From Ottelia alismoides (taxonomy: Eukaryota > Streptophyta > Magnoliopsida > Alismatales > Hydrocharitaceae), in NCBI GenBank assembly GCA_037367405.1, contig JAZKJV010008882.1, positions 2,294,001 to 2,358,000 of the forward strand: DNA of 64,000 nt, in the 5' to 3' direction. Below, piece by piece: positions 1 through 12,395 of the stretch; within the stretch, counting starts at the first letter, position 1; every line of letters starts with the position of its first letter. Below the pieces are notes generated by a model that was not told where the DNA came from, ran no database searches, and worked only from the letters and a program-made list of their open reading frames with translations. The position numbers and the translations under genes were made by a program.

Positions 1-2896
1 ATGAAAAGTGGTAAAATTGAAAACTAAAAATAGGGCGTCAAAAGATAGGACAACAGGAGCTTAACCCTATTTTTGTGGGATTTTTGGGGTTAAAATGATA
101 TTTTAATTAATTAGAACAAGACCCCAATCATCAAACAGTGCTGGTAGGGGCATAAGTGCAAATATGGAAACATACAGGGGCTTACACGCAATTTTTCCAC
201 AAAAGTTTACACTGAAACTTGCATTTACTTGGACGAAATATAAATAACAAAACCCGGAGGGGCCTTAGCGCAAAATGCCCAAGCCGAACACGTGCGAGAC
301 ACGCGCCTGGCAGGGACCTAAAGGCAATAACCAACACTATCAGGGGCTTGTATGCAAATATCCCAAATATTTAACACTGAATACAAAAGTTCTGGGCCTA
401 AACCAAAATACCCCAAAGGCCGAGGGTCTGTCTGCAAAATGGCCACGCACCTCACGCGCACGGGCACGTGAGATGACGTGGCCGAGGACCTTTTTGTAAA
501 TACGTAAAAGTTCGGGGGCCTTAAGGTAAATATTACAAAACTATTTAAACTGCCGAGGAAAGTTTTAGTACTATTAAAATATTACAAAAATGGGCGGGGG
601 TTTGTAGCAAAATACCCACGCCAAAGCGGGAGCGGACGGCTGATATCGCTTCACTTAGACACGTGTCCTGCTCTCGCGCTCCGATACCCCTTCGCAGCTT
701 GCGGCCAGGATTAGAAGATCAGGAGTGCATCGAACGGTCCTGGGAGCGCAAGATCTAACGGAGGAAGGACGGCTTGGAAGAACTGGAGTCGATCGGACGG
801 CTCTGGATGATGGAGGAGGAACAGCAGATGAACTCGCCGATGGCGAGTTTTGATTCGAGCCCCCGCCTGCCTCCGACGTTCGTTGGAGCTTCAAAATGTC
901 CAGATCTTCTCCTGCAGGTGTTGGCTGACGTCTGGAGGCTTCAAAATCCACCGGCGGACGCCGGTGCTCTCGCACGGAGGTGGCGGAGCTGCAAGGCTCC
1001 AGGTGCTCCGGTGAGAGCGCAAAATAGCTCCAGGAGCTTCGATGTACTTCAATACCTGCACCAAAACGTTAGAGAGGTCGAGGGCAAAATGCCTCGACCT
1101 CAGGTGACTCTCGAAGGTAGCGTGGAAAGCGAGATGTGGGCTCGCCGGAGTTGCGCTCCGGCAAGGTGGTCTATGGAACTATTCGATGGACGATTTGACG
1201 AATGAAGATAGGCGAAATGATCCGAAAACTAACAGGAACTGGAAGGGGATAAAGAGAAGGCAAGAACAGCCTCGATGGCCTAGGGCCAGAGGGTGGTTAC
1301 CTCGACGGCAGAGCTTCGCCGGAGGTTGGAACGCGCGACGATCAGGTGCTCTCCCGACGCCTGGAAGCCTGGAGCTCAGAGCTGTCACCTCCGGGTACCT
1401 TTAGCTCGACCAAGGGGGAAGGATCATGGGAAGTTCGCGGTTCAACCCGAGAAAGGAAGATGGGGGTTGGTATTTGAAGGGAGTTGAGGGCGTGTTTTCG
1501 AGGTGTGATCACGGGTGGAGGAAGAAGATCTTGGAGGATCTGAGAATTCGGCGATGGAGATGGATCTACAGTGATCAATTTCCAAGAAGGAAGCGACGGC
1601 GAAGGACGAGCAGCGCGACCTCGAAAAAAGGGTGAAATCGGGCGAAAAACGAGGTGTACGAACTCGTGGAGGGTGAAGAATGGACTGTTGACCCGCCGGT
1701 CAACAGTTCAAGGCGCCTGGTTGGTCCACGTGGACCAACCAGGGAAAAGATAAAGAAAATGCTTTGTTAATTCGTTTAAAAATAGAAATAAATAGAATTA
1801 GAGTATGATTATAAAATAAAAATTGTTTGTTATTTTATGTAGTATTTAATTATGATTTTTATTTATTTTTATGGATGATATTTTTACAGGTTTACATTTA
1901 TACCCCTAATAGGTATATTATCTATACATTTTAGCATTTTATTTTTGTGTATTTAATTTATTGATTTTTGTTTATTATTTTCTAAAATTATAGGATACTT
2001 TTATATACATAGATATATTTTTATTTTATTTTTATGATATGTTTTGTATATTTAATAAAATATAAAGGTGTTTTATATAGGTATAAGTATGTGTAATGTA
2101 TCTATGTACTCTAATTTACCAGTATTTTTATTTTGTATTTTATTTAGGTTTTTATTCTTATTTTAATGTACATAATTATTATAAGTATTATTTACAACAT
2201 TATAAAAACATAAAAATGAATAAATAATGAATAAATAATAAATTGAATATTTTATTCAGTACAAGTGTACAATGAGGGTCCAAAACTCAACTTTCAAACC
2301 GTAGCTCCGCCAAATGCGAAACCACCGCCATTGGATAGATTATTTTATTCTATATACAATTAAAGGTGAGTATACTGCATTTGGAGTTGTCAGTTGTGAG
2401 ATACGGGTCTGGGAAGTTGGGATTTTGGATTCTTATTCAGACCATATCTTTTTGTCTGTACATTCTTTTTTTGTGAAATCAATTTTGTCTTTTTCTTTAT
2501 GAAATTATCTACAACTTTTATGTACAAAGTTTCTTTATTTGATGTATAAAAAGTGGAACCAAAAATAGGTCCCAAAATGAATAAATAATGAATAAAGAGT
2601 ATAAGTGTTTTGACTGTGTTTCTGACCCTTATCTCCCCCTACTTTATTCCTTGTCGACCTATTCATCAAGATGCCTAGGTCTCGGGGGTTTGGGTCATAA
2701 AACATTTACAATATTTTATTCTTTTTCTTTTCTTTATTTATTCTATAATTTTGGCCTTAATTACAGTAATTTACACACTAATTGAATGCACATGCATGGA
2801 TGCTAAGATGATGGTTTTAATGCTATTTAGAGGTATTTGCTAGGGTTTTTGGTGCCAAAATGATAGAATAAAGATGATGAAATGTGGATTCATCAC
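1..2896 (-). repeat. Degenerate Athila-like Ty3 LTR, truncated by the window edge
   Basis: Read on the minus strand this starts at 2896 with TGATGAATCC, directly after a G-rich polypurine tract (the C-run at 2898-2908). It then shows the three-part layout of the intact Athila LTR at 12396-16044. An AT-rich U3 lies at about 2890-1780. A GC-rich middle at about 1750-600 includes the shared GTTGACC/GGTCAAC inverted motif near 1690-1710. A U5 with repeated 'ggggcttatgcgcaaat'-like phrases runs to base 1. The U3 part at 2628-2703 matches the reverse complement of the young LTR around 12590-12670 only loosely. No long reading frame is credible; the frames of 60-140 codons here are GC-rich shadows. 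The family call is moderate because it rests on layout and short motifs. Confidence 0.6.
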
Positions 2897-3070
2897 ACCC
2901 CCCCCCCCAAAAAAACCATATACCCTACCTCCTGCACACTCTCTTCCGTCGAAACACCCCCTCCCTCCAGCCCTAGTCGTCTCCCTCCTCTAACCTCTCT
3001 CTTCTCCACCCCCCTCCAAATCGAAGCCCTCAACCCTCCCTCTCGCACAACCTTCTTCCTCACGTACACC
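2897..3070. other. C/T-rich segment split by the hAT insertion (continues at 3907-4060)
   Basis: The segment starts with a C-run that is the polypurine tract of the neighbouring LTR on the minus strand. The rest is pyrimidine-rich (CCCTCC, CTCTTCC repeats) and continues after the hAT element to about 4060. It looks like a plant 5' UTR or a gene fragment carried by the old retroelement. No open frame with family resemblance is present. I cannot assign a function. Confidence 0.3.
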
Positions 3071-3906
3071 TAGGGTTGGGCATGGGCCGGGCTCGGGCCG
3101 GGTTCGCCTTGGCCCGGCCCAAGCCCATTTTAGAATATGGGCTAACGGGTCGGGCCTAGGCCCATTTTATTTTCAAAAATTAGGCCCAAGCCCAAACCCG
3201 ACCCAAATAAAATGGGTCGGGTTCGGGTCGGGCCGGCCCAATTTAACACCTATGTATACGAATATCATGTCTTCCATTCTTCTTGCATTTGTGTGGTTGT
3301 TTCTTATGCATGTGTGCATGTTTAAAACTATAAAGTATGCTAACTAATTTGTGATTTTAACATTAGTTGTATGTTGGAAATACAAATGTGGTAAAAATAT
3401 GGCGACTTAAACCACCATTCAATTCACCATTACATATTCTATTGTAGATGCGGGCACTATGGCCCAATACAAATTGGTTACTTACAGTTGTACATGCTGT
3501 AACACTTGAGGACACAGATTCCATTATTGCATATTAATGTAATAATCTTGTATATTAATGTAATAATATCCTCAATCCACTATTGGATATGATTATTAAT
3601 GTATGTAAGCATTTATTCTACACTTGAATAAGGATAGTAAAGTTAGAACATGGTATTTGGAATGAACATGAATATAATTGATATAATTATACCGTACTGG
3701 ATATAAATATACTTGCTTTAGAATGGATCGGGCTATCGGGCTAACGGGTTTGGGCCTTCTAAGGCCCAAACCCGGCCCGTTAATCAATATGGGCTCATTT
3801 TAGGGCCCACGGCCCGCCCATTAAATTTCGGATTCGGGTTTGGGTCGGGTTATACGGGTCGGGTTTTGGGCCGGGTCGGGCCGGCCCAGCCCAATGCCCA
3901 ACCCTA
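3071..3906. mobile_element. Non-autonomous hAT element (836 bp)
   Basis: The terminal inverted repeats are TAGGGTTGGGCATGGGC at the left and the reverse complement of TAGGGTTGGGCATTGGGC at the right. They are flanked by a perfect 8-bp target duplication, CGTACACC, at 3063-3070 and 3907-3914. An 8-bp duplication is diagnostic of hAT transposition. The subterminal 150-200 bases at each end are crowded with GGGTCGGG/GGCCCAA motifs. The AT-rich middle (3250-3720) encodes no transposase. It must have been moved by a transposase supplied elsewhere. Both ends and the duplication are intact, so the insertion is not very old. Confidence 0.9.
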
Positions 3907-4059
3907 CGTACACCCCTCCCTCTAGCCTAGCCATCGCACGACCAAAGCGAAGGCATCCCTACAGCAAGATCTCCCTACGACAAGCCCTCTGCCGCTCTCC
4001 ACAGGCTCCTAATTGTGTCTTGTCATCGTCTTCTTCGGACAGGTGACCCAACTTCTTCG

Positions 4060-5170
4060 ATGATGTGCATCCTTCAATTTATGAAATGTTCTACTCCTGC
4101 AATAGTCTATTTTTAATTACGAGGATAATGAATAACATTGTCAACTAAACACAAATAGCACATGTTGGGTCTCAGAACTCCATTATTTTGGTACTAGTAT
4201 GTGTATTAGGTTACCGAAATTGATAAAAAGAAAGGAAAATCGTTAAGATTGATGTTTTGATGATAAGCTTATTATTAAGGTGACGCGTATAGAGACCAAA
4301 AAATGCATAGAAATGGATGATTTCTACGATATCCACGCTATCCCAGATAGATCGCAATCGCTTTATTTTGTTGCAAAAATTCAAGGACAACAAACATAAA
4401 GAACTTGGTTTGATAAACGAGGCTTGTTGAAAAACCCCATCTTGTTGGGGTATGGTACGACAGGAGGGGGTGCATACAAGGTTCTTAGGCTTGGCTTGAT
4501 AGTTAGGATTCGAGACATATCAACAGTGTCAAATTTTGAATGATATGTCATGTTATATGTGTAGATTTGACCCATATGTAATATTTGTGAATAGGATTAG
4601 ATGTAAGAAATGTATTTTTGTAAAAAAAAATATCCTAGGCCTAGTGAAGTAATTGACTACCCAGTCAGATGTTTTGAGTTACATAGAAGGAATTGCACAT
4701 ATATGCCACAAGGACATTTTTTCATAATATAATATGACTTTGTAGTCCTATAAAGTATAGAATCTGGACAACAAATGTGTAGTTGGTCTATGCAGAAATA
4801 ATATAACATTGAGCGCGAACAAGGTCATCAATATCACAGTGTTATATGCATAGTATTGCTAATGTTAGTTGATTAAATCGTCATGCTTGATGGGTATTGA
4901 TCAAATAGTTGATCAAAGGACATCAATATAACAATGTCGTATACACAATATATGATTGACTCGTGTTTCGCATATCGAACAATGGATTCGAGTTCATTCG
5001 CGTTTGAGACTGTTTGTGCGACTAGCAAACCGCTTCTACGACTTCCATGGTCGAGACTGACTTGAAAGGCCAAAGCAGCAAGAATCCGTGAAAGGAAATC
5101 CCTCCTTCCCCCGTAGAGAGGAGTCAAATCCAATCCTCCCTGGACCTTTATCAACCCAAGTTATGTGGGA
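4060..5170. other. No recognisable gene; unclassified intergenic DNA
   Basis: This mixed-composition DNA has short frames only. The longest, 93 codons on the minus strand at 4873-5154, has no recognisable domain. By position it may be the body of the LTR whose U3 lies at 5430-6572, but I see no sequence motif that proves it. Confidence 0.4.
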
Positions 5171-6572
5171 GCGGGGTTTGCGATTCAATTGTATACATAA
5201 TTTAGGAAGCATATTGGTTTATATGTGAGTATGTTCTCGAATAGAGGAAAATCTTTTGTTCTATCAAACAATGTGTCTAATTACCTATTATGGATGCAGA
5301 AATTAAGGGAAACAGAGGTTGGATCTGGGCTGAGGAAATGGGAGAAAATAGGTTCAGCGAAGCCCAACCGGATTTGGACCTCGAAAGGGGAAGGGTTGAC
5401 CCGGTTCAATGGACTTGGGCCGACCAATTAGAAAAACTGGATTTAAAAATAAAAGATTATTTAATGTAAAATAGTAAAATAATTTAAAACAAAAAAATAA
5501 AAATGAAAAATGTTTATTATTTTTCAAGGTATTTTTTATGATTTTTAATTATTTTTATAAAATTATATATAAAGTATACGATACAGGTATTATGTACATG
5601 CATATTATACGTATATATTTTATTATTTTATTTTTATTTTATTATTTTTACAAATATTTCCTTTATTTTTTATTTTATTTATTTACAGAATAATTCAAGG
5701 AGTATGAAATAAATTTTATTTGATTTTTACAAATGAAATAAAAGTATTAAAGAAATAGGTATTATGTACAATATGCACAAGTGTAGCTGGTATACTATGA
5801 ATTTTTTATTTTATTTTTAATCTATTTTGTCTTTTATATTTTGTCTTTTATTTTTATTTTATTGTTAGGAGTATGTACAAGTATTTAAAATACAATAAGC
5901 CCAAATTATGTGTTAAAATAAGTAAATATATATAGGTATAGGTACTATCTGGTTGTACAATACATTCAAAAAGCCTACTTTCACACCATAACTTCAAAAT
6001 TTAGGGAACAACCCTCATTTAAAAGATAATTTAATTTATAATCTAATAAAGGTGATTGTGTAAGAATTATTGAGTTCATATGGAGCCGAAATTGATCTTT
6101 TAATTTCTTATTTTATGACTTTTTATGAGTGGTATCATTTACAATATGTACAACAATTTATTTTACAAATATTTTTATTATTTAGACGAAATGTTTACGT
6201 ACATATTTTATTGAGAAAATAATTTGTTTTGAGGTCTTTTTATTAATGAAGAGAATATAGAAATGATATATACCTAGAATGCATAGTGATGAATTATACA
6301 AGGAACCGATCTCCACCTACTTTCCTTGTGGATCAGGTCAAAGACTGACCTTCTCTCGGGGTTTGGGTCAGTCTATACTTATTTCATAATTACATCCTTC
6401 TTCTCCCTTTTCTTTTCCTCTTTATTCTTTTATTTCAAAAAAATAGATGTTAATTATACATTAACAATAGTATGTTCAATTATAATTTATTGGATTTACA
6501 CATATTCACAGGTGTTTTCTAAAAGATGTGGCTAAAATAAAAAAATAAAGAATGAGAATCGTAGATTCATCA
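5171..6572 (-). repeat. Degenerate Athila-like Ty3 LTR (U3 part clear)
   Basis: On the minus strand the LTR starts at 6572 with TGATGAATC, preceded by the polypurine tract TATAGGGGAA and an internal remnant at 6573-6770. This is the same arrangement as PPT plus 3' LTR of the intact Athila at 26197-26220. An AT-rich U3 of about 1.1 kb follows, then a GC-richer block at 5170-5430. The left limit is uncertain because the sequence fades into unclassified DNA. It belongs to a different subfamily from the LTRs ending at 2896 and 9559, since the U3 motif near 6310-6375 differs from both. Confidence 0.6.
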
Positions 6573-6770
6573 TTCCCCTATATTTTACCTTTGCTAGTCC
6601 CTTAGCAAACACTTATTTGAAATAGAAGTGAAACAAAAATAAAAGAAAAGAAAAAGGAAGAATCAAAGTTGATTATTATTAACTAACTAATCAAAGTTGA
6701 TTATTATTATATTTTACCTTTGCTAGTCCCTTAGCAAACACTTATTTGATTTTTCTAAGGAATTAGCAAA
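6573..6770 (-). repeat. Internal PPT-proximal remnant of an Athila-like element, with a tandem copy
   Basis: The reverse complement matches the bases just upstream of the PPT in the young Athila (26165-26209), including a 20-nt hairpin with 7-bp arms (TTTGCTA/TAGCAAA). The hairpin occurs twice here, at 6590-6609 and 6719-6738, inside a roughly 40-bp repeat (6581-6620 and 6710-6749). Only the last ~200 bases of the internal region survive. This implies a large internal deletion between this 3' LTR and whatever lay to its right. Confidence 0.65.
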
Positions 6771-9559
6771 TGAAATTGATACAGAAAATACAAATAAAAT
6801 AAATAAACATGATTTTTTGGAGTTTTGTAAAAAAACAATTTATGTTTTTTAATGATTTTTCGACCCAAATAGGACATATTTTTGAGATTTTTGAATTATT
6901 AAAAATAAGAGAAATATTTAAATATGAAATAAAATTTATTGGAGATGAATGTGATTAGCATGCACTTAAAATGATTTTCCTAGATTTTTTAATGGTGATT
7001 TGATATTTATCAATCTTAATAACAAGTGAAATATAAATCTTCTTCAGAGGGTCTAAAATGAAATTATTTTTTTAATAGACTAAATTAATAAAAATAGAAA
7101 GTACGAGGACATACCTGCAAATTTCCCACTAAATCTCGTGCCAAGGCACGTGATACGCGTTGGACAGGACCTTTATGTAAACACCACTAAAGGCGAGATC
7201 AGATGGCTGATGTGATTTCACTTGACATGCGTCAGTTGTTGGTCACCCGATGATGCTTCGGCGATGAGTGTCTGGATCAAATCCCATGAGGGGATCTGAT
7301 GGTTGCGACTCGGCTCGATCCAACGGTTGGCTTGAAATCTAAAGCACTCCCTCGATCTAACAGACCATGCTATTCTTGAATAACATGGATGAACTTGGTG
7401 CTTGGGATCCTTAGATCGGTCATAGCTTGTAGTTCCGGCTACCCAGGAGCTTCCCAAGTGTCACAAAAGGGAGCTGGAGCCTTCTTGAATCTGATGGTCC
7501 CCTAAAATAGGTACGGGCCCCATTCAACGGGGTCTTAGAGCTTGATGGAGCTGAGGGAAGGGGAGTTCTTTCCTGTTGTAGACTCCCCTCATATGGGGTC
7601 TTCAACATCTACAAGATATGGGAAAAGATCGGTAGTGAAAAGGTGAAGGTGCTAGTCATTATTGGTGGCTGATCGGGTGAAAATGAGGGTGGAGTAGAGA
7701 GGTCTGGCGAGCGGCAGAGGAGGGACCTCGAGTCTTTAATCCATGATAAAAAAGGGGCTAGGTGGCCAAGAAGGTGGAGAAAGTGATATAGAAAATAGCG
7801 GAGGTGAAATAGTCATCAGAACATGGTTACAACACGATGGATCCATGGTCAGAGATCTAGCTCCGGTGAACTACGATCGAGCAAAATAACATAATAAAAA
7901 AAAATGAAAATAACCAAATGCTAAACCATGCCAACAATAGTCCTAGGAATGAAAATAACAAAGGAACTGCGTCTCAACCTCAAAGGAGAAGTAATCGCAG
8001 ACGAGCTCAGGCAAAGATAGTCGGCGAGCTCGGATCATTAGGTCTGGGACCTCTTCCTCCACGCCAAACACTCTGGCAAGACCACTATTGTCACCAACAA
8101 CCTAGAGCATAATATATTTGGGGAATTCGAGGGGAAAAACAAGTTCATATTTGATTCGAAGGTTCGACGGGTATATGTATAGGGACTGGTGGGATAAGGA
8201 GGATCGCTCGACATAGTAATCCTCGGATCAAGGATTGATGCTGGTGTGAAAGGGTGTCGATCGAGGAGCAGAAGTCAATAAGGATTTGTTCCTAGAGAGT
8301 GCAAGTTTGACGGGGAAAAAACAAGGAAGAGAGGTGGTCAGTGAGGTCTGACAAGCCTAAGGGAGTAGAGGGCCAGTTGATCAGCAAGTCAACCAAGGTC
8401 ACGCTCCCATTGGGCCACGTCAGACACTACATGGCAAAAAAGAAATAAAAGAATAGAAAATTAAAAATAAAATAATAAATGATTTAATTAAATAGAACTA
8501 AAAACAAGGAAATTATTTATTATTTGGTTTAGTATTTTAATATGATTTTTATTTTTTTTCAATTTAATTTTTTAGGTGTTAATTTTTATATGTGCTAATA
8601 TATGTATATTTTACCTATATATAGTGTATATTATTTTTATTTTGTATTTTAGATTTTATAAAATTATTTTAAATATTTGTAACTTATTTAAATACATATA
8701 ATATAATTTTTATTGCATTTTTTACATTTATTTGTACACTTAAATAATTATGTATACTTATTATGTAGTACAAGTATAATTCATCCATGTATTATAATAT
8801 ACCTATTTATTTTAACATATTTTTAATTGTTTCATCTTATTTTCAATTATATACATGTATTTTAAATAATATTTTAAAAATTTTAAAAATATAATAAATT
8901 GAAAATATAAAGAATAAATACAATGATTATTTTATTCAAGTATGTTGCATAATTAGACCCAAAACCTAACTTATTTTAAGATCTTGAATTCAAATTAAAT
9001 GAAATCATATTCATTAAATAAATAATTTATTTTAATAACAATAAAGGTGAGTATGATAAATTCTGAGTTCATACGGAGAAAATACATGTTTGGACGGTTT
9101 TCTTTACGGCTTTTTATTCGAAGTGTCTACGGTGTATTTTTAAAATAAATTAAATTTTGTATTTTTCTTTGTATTTTTATATGCAAGTTTCATGTTTAAG
9201 TTTATTTATTTGATGTATAAAAAATAAATAATAGAATAGATCTCAAAATTAATTTATTGAGGAATAAAAATTAGGGTTTGTTGTGATTTTTAGCCTTTAT
9301 CTTCCCCTAATTTATTTCTTGTCGACCAATCATCATGATGTCTAGGTCTCGAGGTTTAGAGTCATTCACTAGTTTTGGCATTTCTTTTTTGTCTTTTCTT
9401 TTCTTTATTCTTTGATTTTGGCTTTAAATACAACATTTTGTACTGTTTATAGTAAGATAATGAATGTTATTTTATGCAAATTAATGTTATTCACATACAT
9501 TTATATAGTATTTAAAGGTCAAAATGAAAGAATAAATATGATTAATTAAAGATTCATCA
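6771..9559 (-). repeat. Degenerate Athila-like Ty3 LTR next to the SLAH gene 3' end
   Basis: The minus-strand start is at 9559 (TGATGAATC). The AT-rich U3 runs to about 8450. The GC-richer middle at 7130-8440 carries CACGTCA and GTTGAC/GTCAAC motifs like the young LTR. An AT-rich U5 runs to about 6780. Right of 9559 there is no polypurine tract, and the DNA becomes the 3' flank of the SLAH gene. So this was either a 5' LTR or a solo LTR. Length is about 2.8 kb. The reading frames at 7218-7608 are shadows. Confidence 0.6.
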
Positions 9560-9685
9560 GTATTTTATCGCAATAAGCAGTGAATCCTTTAGGTTGTATT
9601 AATCGCCACACATGTCATTTTGTTGTAATGTTGGTGGCATCTTCCAAGAACAGATAGTACTCTTCAGCAATCTTATAAGTTAGAC

Positions 9686-9691
9686 TTTATT
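9686..9691 (-). terminator. Candidate polyadenylation signal of the SLAH1-like gene
   Basis: AATAAA on the minus strand, about 145 bases after the stop codon at 9835, within a plausible plant 3' UTR length. It is a single hexamer in AT-rich DNA, so the call is tentative. Confidence 0.35.
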
Positions 9692-9834
9692 TCTCTTCGA
9701 TTTGCAAATTAGAAAATAGAAAAAAGAAACGATCCAGATATTGTTTTGCATCAACTCCTACAGGAAAACAACTAGACGTTCCGTTTGTAATCTTACAACA
9801 AAAACTGTGCTGTGTTATATACGTAGGTTACTTG

Positions 9835-10164
9835 TCAAACCCTACTTTCGCAACCGTTGTTATTGCAGCTGCAGCTGGTGGCGGTAGCATCTCCAACCGG
9901 AGAAACAGGTGGAGGGCAGATGTAGAACGGATCATTGGTGGGTAAAATGCCGCTTGTGTTGACGAAGGAGAAGAGCATGAGAGCAAAGGACACCGCCACA
10001 GACAGCACCGTCAACGCGAGCATGAGAACGTTGGCAGCTCCAGCCCTCACCGCCTGCGCGTACTGTATGGATGCCATGGCCAGCATCGTGAGGGGGAAGG
10101 AGTACGCCCACCATGTCACGCTGAACCTCCGCATGGATTTCCTGAACAGCGACGGCCTCACCAC
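9835..10164 (-). CDS. S-type anion channel SLAH1-like, exon 2 (C-terminal 109 residues)
   Basis: The frame begins VVRPSLFRKSMRRFSVTWWAY, the family's penultimate membrane region, and continues through TM9/TM10 to a hydrophilic tail rich in Cys, Asn and Pro. The acceptor reads GTGCAG|GTGG, with the exon starting at 10164 in phase 0. A possible branch site (CTGAAC) lies about 20 bases upstream. This exon joins in frame to the exon ending at 30393, 20.2 kb away, and the junction falls inside a continuous conserved helix (TSL|VVRP). Taken alone it would look like an orphan fragment; the matching phase and family alignment make it the second exon. Stop at 9835. Confidence 0.88.
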   Translation of the reverse strand: MVRPSLFRKSMRRFSVTWWAYSFPLTMLAMASIQYAQAVRAGAANVLMLALTVLSVAVSFALMLFSFVNTSGILPTNDPFYICPPPVSPVGDATATSCSCNNNGCESRV

Positions 10165-11369
10165 CTGCACCACAAAGTCCACGTTCAGCAATTAATATTG
10201 ACTACATATGTCAGCAAATGCACCGTAACTTTGCGCACGTGTATCTGCATTTTTTGAACGAATACTAGTTCTTCCCAACACCCACCTTCTTGTTATTCTT
10301 TGTGCAGCTGGAAAATATGTTATTCTTCGTGCAGAATTCCAATGTAACTGTGAAGTTTTGATTTGAAAAATGGTCCTAGGGTTGGCACGTTGCTCAATGA
10401 TTTTGAAAGGATGGACACGTATCTTTGGTCTTTTACCTGTTTAAAGTAATGAGTTTGGTTGGAATATGTTTTCCAAATTATATTTAATATAATAAACCGT
10501 TTTTGTGAACATTGATATTTGGATAGTTGAGACTTGAGCCCGATGTAATTTAATATTCATTAATAGGCTGTATTGATTACAGTATGATTATGATATTTTT
10601 ATGCGGTCTAGCATCCACTTCAGTAAATTTTTACTATGACAAATTGATATATGGTAACGAGCAATTTGAATATTCATTGTTATATCTTCCGCAATAAATA
10701 CATGTCAAAGAATATTATTTGTTGCAAAATCAACTTTTATTTTTGTAATTAGCGTATTCCAATGGCAGACCTACATATTTGGTATGGGGGCACATGCCCA
10801 CCTAATCTCTCACCTTCCCTTTAGTTTGCCTCAATAAGAGTTAAATAATATCCCATATTTGTAATGTTGTGCCCCCCATCTATCGAGAGTTGAAAATCGA
10901 AATTATCACCTTCATCACGCATGTGCCCACATTCTCTCTAGGTTGTTGCGCTTCCATTAGGTCCCCTCACACATGGTGACATCATGCCCCAGGCCTTGCC
11001 TCTCTTTAGGATGTGTGTGCGTACCCCATTTGCTCATGGACTCACTGCATCGGTTGCACTATGTGAGTACAATTTTAGAGATTAATATCATAAAATACAT
11101 TCTATATTACCATGGATTTATGTATATTGTTGATTTTAGATCAGCATGCATTTAGATACTAGATTGCATTAGGATTTAATATATTAGTTTCATGTAATAC
11201 ATCCAATTTTTAGATTTAATGTGTGATATAGAAATCACCTAAGAATGTATGTAAGACACGTGATTCAATTATTGTATTTACGTGCAACATATGATATATG
11301 ATACTATGCATATAATTGTACATGTGGATATGTGATGAAGATATAACGTGGAAAATTTTAATCTCCATA

Positions 11370-11679
11370 CACTACAAGAAAAATGAGTTGTGGCCACGGA
11401 ATGTGGCTACAGAAACTTGTGGCCACGATAATTCCGTGGCCACTAGTTTCTCGTAGCCACAATCCGTGGCCAAAGTCTTCATGTAAGAGTTGTGGCCACG
11501 ATAAGTTCTGTGGCCACTTGTAGTGGCCACGGCATATTCATGACTAGAGAACTCTCGCGATGAGACTTGTAGCTACGGCTACTGCCCACGACATGTCGTG
11601 GCCAGAGCCCAATTCTGTGGCCACAAACCCCATATCCGTGGCCATAGTTCCGTAGCCATAACTTGTTTTCCTTGTAGTG
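11370..11679. mobile_element. CACTA MITE (310 bp)
   Basis: The left end is CACTACAAGAAAAA and the right end is TTTTCCTTGTAGTG, the canonical plant CACTA (En/Spm) terminus. The target duplication is 3 bp, ATA at 11367-11369 and ATA at 11680-11682, as expected for this superfamily. The interior is packed with variants of TGTGGCCACG on both strands, the subterminal repeats expected to bind a TNPA-type protein. It has no coding capacity. It sits in the intron of the SLAH1-like gene. Confidence 0.93.
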
Positions 11680-12395
11680 ATAGGTGTAGCCCTCGATCAT
11701 CAATTTATGTTAAGCATTCTTAGTCGAAAATGATTCAGTTTAATTGAATTTGTAGTAGAGGATCGTTTCGATATGAACCATAATTTCAAATTGAGCATAG
11801 TAAAAATTTACCATATTACAATTTTGAAAGCAAAAGAATCCACTTCAGGATGTGGTTTTGTATCTATCTTTAGGTTTATGGTGCACATAGAAATTATGGT
11901 TCTGGTGTATTTCCCAATCTAATATATAATTCTCAGTCCACCAGTGAGTGTCACCGAGTTTAGGTGTGTATGTTTTAAATTTGTTTTATATGTAAAAAAA
12001 CATGTCTTAATATATCTCCATGCATACACATGTCTATAGTGATTTATTTTAAATGTTATAATCTTATTTTATTGTTATATTATATGTTGATGTGCTCCTC
12101 TTATTTTGTAGGTCCGCCACTGACATATGCCTTATGCGTTGTTGAAGATTCATATATTGACCACCTATTCGTTGACTTATTCTTTTAATTTTGTATGAAT
12201 AATTGTTAAATTTAATAACGATTAGAAGAAAAATCAAAGATTTCATTGTGAATAATAAAAAACAGGATATCCAATACTTTAGTTGTTATATATTTAACTA
12301 ATAGAGGATAAGGCAAAGAAACACGATTATTCATTGTTTTTTAGGCCATTTTTGTTGTAGTAATTATAGTATATGGAAAGCAAAATATAGTCCAT

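Noticed and set aside
4873..5154. 93-codon minus-strand frame as a gene
   Set aside because: No domain, no promoter and no conservation evidence; located in decayed repeat DNA.
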